Below, in pieces: positions 35,164-43,743 of a stretch of 64,000 nucleotides of DNA. The DNA comes from Athripsodes cinereus (taxonomy: Eukaryota; Arthropoda; Insecta; Trichoptera; Leptoceridae), in the NCBI GenBank assembly GCA_947579605.1, contig OX388319.1, forward strand, positions 62,001-126,000, in the 5' to 3' direction. Every line of letters starts with the position of its first letter. Within the stretch, counting starts at the first letter, position 1. The notes under the pieces were generated by a model, which ran no database searches, had not been told where the DNA came from, and was given only the letters and a program-made list of their open reading frames with translations. A program made the translations under genes and the position numbers.

Positions 35164-35345
35164 GTTCGTCGGTATCCTGGAGGTAGAGTCTCAGCCTCGT
35201 GAACAAGGGGTCCGTGGTTCGATACCAGCTACGGGCAAACTCCCCTTTCACGACACAAGCTTTTAGTAGCTTACTGTAAAAGGTGTATAAGGTTATATTT
35301 GGGTTTATAACAAACAAAACGTGTATATTTTAAAAAATATAGGTA
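35164..35345 (+). mobile_element. tRNA-derived SINE family 1, full copy
   Basis: GTTCGTCGGTATCCTGGAGG (A box region) and GTGGTTCGATACC (B box) are followed by the body TTTCACGACACAAGCTTTTA and the end GGGTTTATAACAAA with an A/T-rich tail. This copy defines the family length at about 180 bp. Confidence 0.8.
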
Positions 35346-35540
35346 TATAAAAAATAAGTACCTCCACGTGTAGGTATGTAGATAGGTATGCGTGCAAGTG
35401 GGCACAGTGTGTTGTTTACCATTTTTTCAGTTTAATGGGTTCTGAAATAATATAAAAAGTAAATAATAATAATTACCGCCCGTTCCCTACTAATATCAAA
35501 GATTGGTGACAATTTTTGATAGGTGACAAGACATTTTTTT

Positions 35541-35742
35541 ATTAATTAAAATAAAACACTTATTAGTAGTATATCCACGGTGACTTTTTATTGGACGCGA
35601 GTCGGCTTTCAAGAGCTTCCGCTCTCATCATCAGGCCTTTTCGCCAGCCTGATGATGAGAGCGGAAGCTCTTGAAAGCCGGCTCGCGTCCAATAAAAAGT
35701 CACCGTGGATATACTACTAATAAGTGTTTTATTTTAATTAAT
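35541..35742. repeat. 202-bp palindrome with hammerhead-like core (Penelope-like module)
   Basis: Arms 35541-35636 and 35647-35742 are 96 nt each with one mismatch, around a 10-nt loop. Each arm, read outward from the centre, contains CTGATGA, a stem GAGAGC-GGAA-GCTCTT, then GAAA and CTCGCGTCC. CTGATGA-stem-GAAA is the conserved core of hammerhead ribozymes, which are reported in terminal repeats of Penelope-like retroelements. AATAAAAAG and a TTTTATTTTAATTAAT end follow. The right arm ends 5 nt before an ATG at 35748 (MNFHQ). Palindrome: seen. Ribozyme and element class: inferred. Confidence 0.75.
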
Positions 35743-36064
35743 TCAACATGAATTTCCACCAAGTACCGTCGGTTGAAAATATCAACTTTACATTTTTTTA
35801 TGTTTTTATTAAGTATGTTCAACTGTGTTGTTATGAAAATGTAAAGACGATATTATTTAAATATGTAAAGATTATTATTATTATTAAAATAAATGTAATA
35901 CATACCAACATGCACCTACTCAACAAAATGAAAAGATCTTTCACAAAGCAAGAAATTATTTATAAAGTGATTGAGTTATCATTATTGTTAAATTCTTTAC
36001 AGTGTAAAGGACAAAACCCAATCTTTTTAATACTTTTTAATGCTTTATTCTGTTATGTGGCTCA

Positions 36065-36560
36065 CAAAAGATAATTTCTCATCAAAGATAACCCACAGAT
36101 CGCTTATTTTTCTTACACTGTCTAGTTTGTTATTTTCGATACAATAGTCAAAGTGAATGGAATTTTTGTTTCGTGAAAAATTATTCATTCACACTTTTCA
36201 ACATTTACTAATTACATTGTAGGAATAAATAATCATTTCTATGACGCCATCTGCTCAGCTCATTCAAATTATTCCGAAGTGTATAACAATCGTCTACATG
36301 TTCTATTCATTTGAATATTTTGAGGTCATCGGTAAAAAGCAGATATTCTACATCCCTCATCTCGCAAGCCAGATCAATTATGAAAATGAGGAAATGTATT
36401 AGTGCAAGATGGCTCCCTTGCGGCAAGCCGCTTGTTGTCGCAAAACCATTTGAGGTGTCAACCTTCATCTTTACTGGCAACGATCGCTCCGACAAGTAAG
36501 TCCTAAACCATTCCAGCAAGGCATCCGTCAATCCCAAAGCTGATAGCTTATTGTCTATCA
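36065..36560 (-). pseudogene. Jockey-like reverse transcriptase fragment
   Basis: The minus strand reads LSALGLTDALLEWFRTYLSE, then SGLPQGSHLALIHFLIFIID and YLLFTDDLKIFK. The catalytic motif is FTDD instead of FADD, and GPLLF has become ALIHF. Downstream pieces NNLNELSRW and SVRKISDLWVIFDEKLS lie in shifted frames with stops. A short dead fragment. Confidence 0.8.
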
Positions 36561-36611
36561 TAATTATTATTATGTTAGAAAGTGATAAACATATAGGTAG
36601 ATACATATATA

Positions 36612-36785
36612 ATGATATTGAGATCCAATCACCACAGACTTAATAGCCATCTCCGTAAGGTACATCTGATTCTATCGGCATATTGTGAGAGTGAACTGGA
36701 CATATTGAAGTCGGCCCGTGTGCTGTTTGGTTGTCCTGTCCGGGACCAAGAACATACATATTATCTATTTCTGCTTCCAGGATGT
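36612..36785 (+). pseudogene. LINE C-terminal fragment
   Basis: The frame reads LRSNHHRLNSHLRKVHLILS, then AYCESELDILKSARVLFGCP. The RLNSHL..H and C..E....H/R..FGC order resembles the C-terminal zinc region of I/R1-type LINEs, with the second cysteine of the zinc motif lost. Confidence 0.55.
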
Positions 36786-36903
36786 AGTAGGTATGTCTTT
36801 CATTAAATGCGCCGCTTATCTATTCTGTAGCCGTAGGTAGGTAGGTAGGTATACAAAGAAAAGTCAAACTTTATTAATAAATTAAACTATGTTATTAATT
36901 ATG

Positions 36904-37228
36904 TGTTCCGTGGAGTACCCTACCCGGCAGAAGAATATTGGCCTCTTCACTCTTTTCCGAAAGTTTTCGAGTATCCTGTAAAAGGCAGGTGTTCGAAAAG
37001 AAGAGACATTTTAAATATTAAATTCAGCGATGAGCTTTGCCAACCATCCTGAATGTCTTATTTATTGTTGGGACGGTGAAGACGGCTCGCATTTTTATAA
37101 CGTGCGACAGATCTGCTGGGTATCCCACTTGTGGGAGATGACGTGACGATGTATGTAGTAGGTAGTAGTAGTAGGTAGTAGTAGTAGTAGGTAGTAGTAG
37201 TAGTAGGTAGTAGTAGTAGTAGGTAGTA
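36904..37228 (+). mobile_element. RTE-tailed SINE-like repeat with (TAG)n tail
   Basis: Starts TTCCGTGGAGTACCC and ends GATGACGTGACGATGTATG at 37150, followed by a long TAGTAGTAGGTAG array to 37228. The tandem 3' tail is typical of RTE-dependent retroposition. Confidence 0.7.
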
Positions 37229-37757
37229 TGTTTTATGAAAACATGTAGTTTTAATGCCACAAATCAGCTGAATTGTCTGGATTGCCTAGTAAATTTAATA
37301 AAAATGTGTTGTAACTACCTATGTAAGTACCTTCACCACAATTAGGTACCTACGTAAATGAATTTAGAGTCCTCCTATATTGCACTGCCACTATACCTAA
37401 TACTTGACCCTCTTCACACAACACAAGACACCCACTGTGTACCCTCCTTTATACATACATACATAAACAATATTACATAATAGTCTCTTCTCTATAGTAC
37501 CTCCTACATACATACATACATACATATCTACTCTACACTACAATACAATACAGTAGGTACACTACAATACAATACATACGTTTATCTCAAACACAATAAG
37601 TAGAGTTGGTCACACACAATAATAATATGTAAAATAGACAAAAATTAATAACAATACAATATTATGTAGAATGGTGGATTCGTTACGAGAGCAACGTCTG
37701 CCAGCCAACTGTACATAAAAGTGAGAATGGGAACAGTATAGTATGTATGTAGGTAGG
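37229..37757. other. no gene seen
   Basis: CATACATACATA and CAATACAATACA simple sequence; no coding frame. Confidence 0.5.
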
Positions 37758-38680
37758 TAGGGTTGGGTGGGGTGGAATGTGTCATTTTCCACTATTAGTC
37801 AAATAACATAAAATCTGAACTAGTAAAATTAATTATTTTTTACAATCTGTATAACTCCATCATTCCTCTATGCTTTTCGGTAATAAAGTTTTTTTTAACT
37901 ATAAGCACAAAAGAGATCTTATGCGTTTTATTGACCCATGTCGACTGGAACTTTTTATCCCACCAGCGCAGCGAGGTGAAAAGTTCCGGGGTACGGGGTT
38001 GAAAGTTTCAAGCGAGCAAAATAGTGAAGTACCTACCAAAACGTAGTAAAAAAGAATTATATTAAATTAATCATCGCCTGAAACACAATTATGTATTACA
38101 AATAAAACTACTTGTGAAATACATTTCTAATAGGCCCAGTTTTTACATGAAATTTTTACTAATTTTTACTCCCGGTACACTTTCTGCATAAGATTCTCGG
38201 TACATAGTGGCAGTACCTCGCCCAGTGTTTCTTTGGTAGGTTTGTGGCATCCTAATTTCTTTTTTATAGAAAATCGTTGAACTGGGGTAAAAATTTCCAT
38301 CTGTCACTTTTCACCCCACCCCTGACTATCAATAAAAACACGTCACGTTTGTTTCTAAATACTAACAATTAATATTTTAAACAATTACCACCTCAAACAT
38401 AACAATAGCTAGTAGTAAATATAACTAACTTTAATCACCAATCTCAACACATTCAGCAACCAAAAAAGAAGTGAAACAAAAAAAATACTTTTGAGGCGAA
38501 AAAAAATAACTCTTCCATACAACCGCTATAGGCGTCATACACTAACTAAACTTGTACATGCATGTCCCAGGGCATCTCTCTGCCGATAGAGATGGCTCGA
38601 GCGATTTTAAAATTGTGCTCTATAGGAAATTCGATAAATGTCACTTTTGCCCACGCCACTTTCCACCCCACCCAACCCTA
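37758..38680. mobile_element. non-autonomous TIR element bounded by TA
   Basis: The element 37760-38678 starts GGGTTGGGTGGGGTGGAA and ends with its perfect 18-bp inverted repeat, with weaker pairing continuing inward. TA flanks both ends (37758-37759, 38679-38680), consistent with a TA target duplication. No transposase frame is present in the 919 bp. Host sequence flanking it is TAGG simple repeat. It lies about 115 bp left of the next TA-flanked element, whose termini also begin GGGT. Confidence 0.7.
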
Positions 38681-38794
38681 CCTTTATTTATAGTAAAGAT
38701 AAAATATTATTAATCAAAAAATAATGAAGAGTATCTAATGAATGATGAATATTTAAAATTAATATTTCATACACAAATGCTAATGTATACAGTC

Positions 38795-38811
38795 TAGGGT
38801 GCTTCTTATTT
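38795..38811 (+). repeat. left terminal inverted repeat
   Basis: TAGGGTGCTTCTTATTT, an exact 17-nt match to the reverse complement of 41680-41696. Confidence 0.85.
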
Positions 38812-39211
38812 TTCAACTTTTGAAAAATTACTGCGCCAACCCGCCATTCGGTTCTATCACCTAAAAAACGAACCTATGATTTTTATTTATTTTTTAGAAG
38901 AGGTTTTAGGGGTCGCTACCTCCAATCAAAGTTTAAAAAAATATGATTATGATAACTTCCAGCTCAATGTACATAAAACAGTTATATTATTCATTCAAAT
39001 GCGATAAAATTACGGAACGGAACTCAATCCATGGTAACATTATACCGTGATGTACAATGATGCCCGTATCCTACCCCTTTCCCCCCTTCGCATACACTTG
39101 TTACTCTTTCCTTGGCGTTGGTTAATTAGTAAATAATTAGTAACAAATACGCTGTTATAGAGTCTACATACATTCGATTGTGTTTTAACGCGCATCGCGT
39201 TTTATTACATC

Positions 39212-41452
39212 ATGGCTTCCTCGTCTAATTCGACTTTGTTGACTAGAAACAAAACAGACGTTTGGCTAGTTGGACAAACCTCTGACCACTTTATTCAAAG
39301 CAAGTTGCCGACGACCAAAGAAGTGTTGAGTTTATTTTTTCATTTTAAAATCGTAATGAAGCAAACCAATCACATTTCGGCTAGTTCTACTGCTTGTGAC
39401 GTCATGGCATTATGGGAACGAGCGGGCATTCCAACTAAACTGAAAAAACATGTTATAAAGAAGATAGAAAACAAGTTTAGTGAATGGCAAAAGTTGAAAA
39501 AAAATAAAGAAAATAAAGCCAAACGCTCTGAAAGTCTACAAAATAAAGCTACAAAGCCTACAAAGCAAGACTTGTTTGACATAGCACACGCTGATGCTCT
39601 AAGCAAAATCACCATTGAAGAAGATAAATGTTTTTTACTGAATCAGAGATCAAGAGGACGCCCATGTGTAATTGGTGGTGTAGATAAATTAAATTTTAAA
39701 AAAATGGCAAAAAAAGAAGAGAAAAACGCTCGCCTTCAACGTTATGTAGATCGAGAAAAAAACTACACTGAATTCCTGCAAAAAAAGTGCATACTATCCT
39801 CTTCGAGTAGCAGTGGTGATGAAACGTCTGAAACTTTAGTGACGACAGGACCTTCAACGGCAGATTTAGAACCTCCATCTAAACGTAAACGCGGCAGTAA
39901 AAACATCTTTGATGAACGCTTATCCGCAAGCCTCGACTTAGCTAAATTAAGTGACAGAAAAGCAACTGTTGTATTGATATCAACGCTCAAAAGTGCAGGT
40001 ACCGATCCCTCAGAGTACAATATAAATTCATCCTCAGTTCGTCGCCAGCGTATGAAGCAAAGGCAAAGGGTAGCGGAGTCCTTAAAGAAAGAATTTATTC
40101 CTAATATGCCTCTGACTGTTCACTGGGACGGCAAACTAATCGAAGACATTGCAGGACACGAAACAGTGGATCGTCTTCCCATTTTAGTGTCAGGACAGGG
40201 TGTGGATCAACTTTTGGCAGTTCCCAAAGTCAATTGTGGAACTGGGGAGGCGTGTGCTTCAGCTATTTATGACACTATTCTTTCTTGGAACGTAAGCGAC
40301 AAAATAAAATGCTTTTGCTTTGACACCACTGCGGTCAACACTGGTTTAAGAGGAGGTACTTGCATTCTATTAGAGCAGAAGATGGAAAAAGATGCTCTTT
40401 GGTTGGCCTGTTGTCACCATATAATGGAAATAATGCTAGAAGCAGTCGTAGTTCAAGCACTAGGTCCGTCAAGTGGACCAGAAATATTGATCTTTAAAAG
40501 ATTTAAAACTGCTTGGCCTAACATAGACCAGAATAAGTTTAGTACAGTTTTTTCAGACCCTGACGCTTTAAGATACGTAGAAAATGTTGCAAGTAGCACA
40601 ATCTCATTCGCTGAGAAACAGCTATGTGATTTTCAGCCACGGGACGATTACAAGGAACTGTTGAAACTAACAATAATATTCCTTGGAGGTGTGCCTAATA
40701 AAGGGATATCATTCAGAGCTCCAGCAGGTCTTCATCGTGCACGATGGATGGCAAAAGCAATTTATTGCCTTAAGCTTTTTATGTTTAGAGACCAGTTTAA
40801 AGTGACAAAAAAGGAACTTAAAGGGATTACTGAAATTTGCGTTTTCATTATTAAGATTTATCTAAGATGCTGGTTTCAAGCTCCTTTGGCAATTTCAGCA
40901 CCAAGAAATGACTTGTGGCTATTGAAAAATCTCAAAAAATTTGAAAATATAAACAAACCTTTGTCCAAAAAAGCTCTCACGAAATTCCTGGGGCATTTGT
41001 GGTATATGTCCGAAGAACTTGTTGCGCTTGCTTTTTTTGATGACGAAGTTTCTCTTGAAAGGAAACAAAAAATGATTATTGCATTGAATGAGGAAGGTTC
41101 AGATTATAGCCCCAAGCGAATTACCTTGGATCTAAGTCACATCGAAGAAAAAAATATTGAGGATTTCGTGTCCAGCAACACCTTAAGATTTTTCCAAATC
41201 TTGGGAATTTCGTCTGCATTTTTGCAAAAAGAACCTCATTTTTGGGAAGAAGATGAAGACTACAAAGCTTCCAGAGAAATTGTACGCTCTATGAGAGTGG
41301 TGAACGACATTGCGGAACGAGGCGTAGCATTAATTGAAGAAAATAACAAACTAATTACCGTCGACCAAGAACAAAAACAATTCCTTCTTTTGGTTGTGAA
41401 AAATTTCAGACAAAAGTACCCTGATACAAAGAAAACTACGTTATTAGCATAA
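39212..41452 (+). CDS. transposase-like protein, 746 aa, intact
   Basis: One uninterrupted frame fills the element between the subterminal repeats. The N-terminal third is lysine-rich with a Ser-rich acidic linker (residues 196-210) and a nuclear-localisation-like SKRKRGSK (223-230), suited to DNA binding. The middle has HWDGK (D306), then a hydrophobic run into CFDTTAVNTG (D371), CCHH (400-403) and HRARWM (R511-W512). The C-terminal part has VNDIAERG (E702). Aspartate, aspartate, C-x-x-H, RW and a late glutamate is the order seen in hAT-type RNase H transposases with a large insertion domain, so I infer a DDE transposase; the residue assignments are not proven. The ATG at 39212 follows an AT-rich leader; AATAAA at 41633-41638 may end the transcript. 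No frameshift or stop, so the copy may be recent. Confidence 0.8.
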   Translation: MASSSNSTLLTRNKTDVWLVGQTSDHFIQSKLPTTKEVLSLFFHFKIVMKQTNHISASSTACDVMALWERAGIPTKLKKHVIKKIENKFSEWQKLKKNKENKAKRSESLQNKATKPTKQDLFDIAHADALSKITIEEDKCFLLNQRSRGRPCVIGGVDKLNFKKMAKKEEKNARLQRYVDREKNYTEFLQKKCILSSSSSSGDETSETLVTTGPSTADLEPPSKRKRGSKNIFDERLSASLDLAKLSDRKATVVLISTLKSAGTDPSEYNINSSSVRRQRMKQRQRVAESLKKEFIPNMPLTVHWDGKLIEDIAGHETVDRLPILVSGQGVDQLLAVPKVNCGTGEACASAIYDTILSWNVSDKIKCFCFDTTAVNTGLRGGTCILLEQKMEKDALWLACCHHIMEIMLEAVVVQALGPSSGPEILIFKRFKTAWPNIDQNKFSTVFSDPDALRYVENVASSTISFAEKQLCDFQPRDDYKELLKLTIIFLGGVPNKGISFRAPAGLHRARWMAKAIYCLKLFMFRDQFKVTKKELKGITEICVFIIKIYLRCWFQAPLAISAPRNDLWLLKNLKKFENINKPLSKKALTKFLGHLWYMSEELVALAFFDDEVSLERKQKMIIALNEEGSDYSPKRITLDLSHIEEKNIEDFVSSNTLRFFQILGISSAFLQKEPHFWEEDEDYKASREIVRSMRVVNDIAERGVALIEENNKLITVDQEQKQFLLLVVKNFRQKYPDTKKTTLLA

Positions 41453-41679
41453 GTTTCCATTTTTTCCATTTCTATAGTTATCTAATTTGTGCATGCTTGT
41501 CTTTTTTTGAAAATGATAAAATAATTTTCAAAAATACTTTTTTTTATTTTTCAAGTCCTGGTAGCGACCCCTAAATATTAATTTAAAAATATGAAAAAAA
41601 TTACATATTAGTTTTTCGTATCTTAGAACAGAATAAAAGGGTGGCACACAACAAAATACAAAAAAAAATTTTTTGGTCC

Positions 41680-41696
41680 AAATAAGAAGCACCCTA
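41680..41696 (-). repeat. right terminal inverted repeat
   Basis: Reverse complement of the left end; beyond it the flank reads ACACACAT, which does not match the left flank ATACAGTC. Confidence 0.85.
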
Positions 41697-42474
41697 ACAC
41701 ACATACATACATTTCATTGTTATATCTGTTGAATAAATTAGTATTATTATTGTTAAAGGTACCTACCTAGGTACATAGGAACACAAATATAGATGACCTC
41801 TAGCAGTATACAAACTGTAACATTCCTAAGAAAATGTTTAAACGTTAAAACATACATATTATCCTCGTTTGGATATTTTATTGATTTTTTACATTTTTTT
41901 TTATTTGATCAAGTACCTACCTGTCCCAGAATAAGGTGTGGCTCGTGCTCTGGGACAGGCTTTGATCCATCTTAATATATTACCGCACTCCCTTGATTCT
42001 CCAGCATCATTAATTTAGTATTTTTAAAAACAATCAACAAAACATTACTTCAACCATCAAACTGTCATTCACTAATTCATTTTCTACTTTCCATTCTCTA
42101 ACTTAATTTTAACATCTGAACATCAGTAATTTAATCTTTAAAAAAAATTTCGACCAATATTCAAGTTTGAATAAACGATATTGCTTTATTTATGCATATT
42201 GATACATTATACATATGTATAATCGGGGAAGCCCATGCACACATAACAAGATTGCTTAGCTTAGCAAACTAGTTTTACCTGCATAGCTATCACATGCACC
42301 GACAACTCTTATATGACAATCACTTAAAACATTTTACATAAAATACAAATGCTTGCATAATTATGTAATAGTATCATGTGTCGATACATACGATATTTGA
42401 TCAAATAATAGAGTATCATGTGTCGATAACCTAAATAAATTATTCACTTCGCAATGGTGAATATAAATGAATAA
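41697..42474. other. no gene seen; small hairpin and direct repeats
   Basis: An 11-bp stem CCTGTCCCAGA/TCTGGGACAGG lies at 41920-41959. AGTATCATGTGTCGATA occurs twice near 42370 and 42412. No supported frame. Confidence 0.5.
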
Positions 42475-42480
42475 GCATTT

Positions 42481-42624
42481 TATAATATTACATTCGGAGC
42501 ACTGTCAGGCCATACAAGTGAAGAATTCTATAATATTACATTCGGAGCACTGTCAGGCCATACAAGTGAAGAATTCTATAATATTACATTCGGAGCACTG
42601 TCAGGCCATACAAGTGAAGAATTC
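42481..42624 (+). repeat. three tandem copies of a 48-bp unit in an open frame
   Basis: Three identical copies; the unit starts TATAATATTACATTCGGAGC and ends AAGTGAAGAATTC. Because 48 is a multiple of three, the open frame repeats YNITFGALSGHTSEEF three times. It continues after the array as WTMLVSKLFIKIN to a stop at 42829-42831. The frame has no ATG before the array; a stop precedes it near 42473. Perfect identity means recent tandem duplication. Confidence 0.85.
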
Positions 42625-42827
42625 TGGACAATGCTAGTCTCCAAACTTTTTATAAAAATTAATACCAATATTTTACTTGAACAAAGAAAATCTGAAAGAG
42701 AAAGTCCGGGATGCCGAGAACCACATGGAACAAATTCTCAAGGGCCGCCAGAAATTTTATTAATAAAGAAGAAGCGATTTTTTTTAAAGATAGATCTTTA
42801 TGGGATTCCGATCTCTCGGGTTTTGTT

Positions 42828-42919
42828 ATAAACCCAAATACAACCTTATACATCTTTCACAGTAAGCTACTAAAAGCTTGTGTCGTGAAAGGGGAGTTTG
42901 CCGGCACCTGGTATCGAAT
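42828..42919 (-). mobile_element. tRNA-derived SINE family 1, partial copy
   Basis: TATAAACCCAAATACAACCT to GCCGGCACCTGGTATCGAA matches the reverse complement of the 3' two thirds of family 1, ending inside the B box. Confidence 0.7.
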
Positions 42920-42965
42920 TCACTTGCCGCCTCATTGACTATTACTAGGTAGGTACTACTATGTA

Positions 42966-43171
42966 ATATACCATCACGGCATATCCCGAAAGTGGAGCAG
43001 CCAACAGACCAACTGCATATAATAAACATGTGACCTGTCCTCTCCGTGCCAATATAAAATCAAGACATTCAGGATGGGTGGCTAACCTCATCGCTAAATT
43101 GAAGATGTCAAATGTGTTATTTTTTAAGAACACTTGCCTTGTACAGGATACTCCTATTCTTTACCGGGTAC
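42966..43171 (-). mobile_element. RTE-tailed SINE-like repeat
   Basis: ATACCATCACGGCATATCCC through TTCAGGATGGGTGGCTAACC to a shortened 5' part (GGATACTCC, TTTACCGGGTA). Deleted internally near 43150. Confidence 0.7.
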
Positions 43172-43229
43172 CTACTGTACCTACCTACTGTATGATGGGT
43201 CGATACTAAATAATATTTATTCATTTATA

Positions 43230-43736
43230 TCAAATCCTCTGGTGGTTTTTAAAGGGATTATTAAGGGAATCACAGAGGATGATCTAAACACTTCTTTACG
43301 TGGGCAGAATAAACACATTAATATCGAAGAAGAGCTCAAGATTAAATTCAGAAAGTCACACAGAAATAATCTACTGGCTAACATAGTTTGTCAGGTAACT
43401 CCTCAAACATGGAAAACATTGACGGACTGTGGTAAAGTTTGCATCGGTTACCAAAGAATAAGCGTGCTGGATCAGAGTCCATTGGTACAATGCTACAGAT
43501 GCCTAACATATGGCCATATATCCAAATACTGCGAACATCCAACAGTACGATGTGCCTATTGTTATGAGAACCATGATTCCAGAGAGTGTAATAAAAGAAA
43601 TACAAACAATTACACATGCACGTTATGTAAAGAAGGTAATAGAGAAAATACTCAGCATTCGGCATATGACGCTACTTGTCCAATACGTACAGTATATGAA
43701 AAATTTGCGAGAGATGCAACACAATATTGTTGCTGA
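43230..43736 (+). CDS. LINE ORF1: gag-like zinc-knuckle protein, 5'-truncated
   Basis: The frame begins without its own start at about NPLVVFKGIIKGITEDDL, a typical gag RNA-binding fold fragment. It ends with three Cys/His knuckles: CYRCLTYGHISKYC (C-x2-C-x4-H-x4-C), CAYCYENHDSREC (C-x2-C-x3-H-x4-C) and a third starting CTLCKEGN. Such triple knuckles are usual in Jockey-superfamily ORF1. The stop TGA at 43734-43736 is 7 bp before the ORF2 ATG, which lies in a different frame. The N-terminus is missing, so the copy is 5'-truncated. Confidence 0.85.
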   Translation, partial: SNPLVVFKGIIKGITEDDLNTSLRGQNKHINIEEELKIKFRKSHRNNLLANIVCQVTPQTWKTLTDCGKVCIGYQRISVLDQSPLVQCYRCLTYGHISKYCEHPTVRCAYCYENHDSRECNKRNTNNYTCTLCKEGNRENTQHSAYDATCPIRTVYEKFARDATQYCC

Positions 43737-43743
43737 GGTTGCA

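Larger units (their letters stand above)
38795..41696 (+). mobile_element. 2.9-kb autonomous DNA transposon candidate with TIRs and subterminal repeats
   Basis: Both ends read TAGGGTGCTTCTTATTT (38795-38811; inverted at 41680-41696). A second inverted pair, TTTAGGGGTCGCTACC, lies 110 bp inside the left end (38905-38920) and about 121 bp inside the right end (inverted at 41560-41575); the sequence between TIR and subterminal repeat is also weakly similar on the two sides. If the terminal TA is a target duplication, the element is GGGTGCTTCTTATTT-ended and duplicated TA. No longer flanking duplication is present. A single intact gene fills most of the interior. Confidence 0.85.

Noticed and set aside
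39370..40020. minus-strand frames of 60-85 codons across the transposase gene
   Set aside because: They are shadows of the 746-codon plus-strand gene.
38787..41704. 8-bp target duplication for the 2.9-kb element
   Set aside because: The flanks ATACAGTC (left) and ACACACAT (right) do not match; only TA is shared.
42711..42938. 75-codon frame starting MPRTTWNKF
   Set aside because: Its second half is an antisense reading of SINE family 1 and the first half has no support as a protein.
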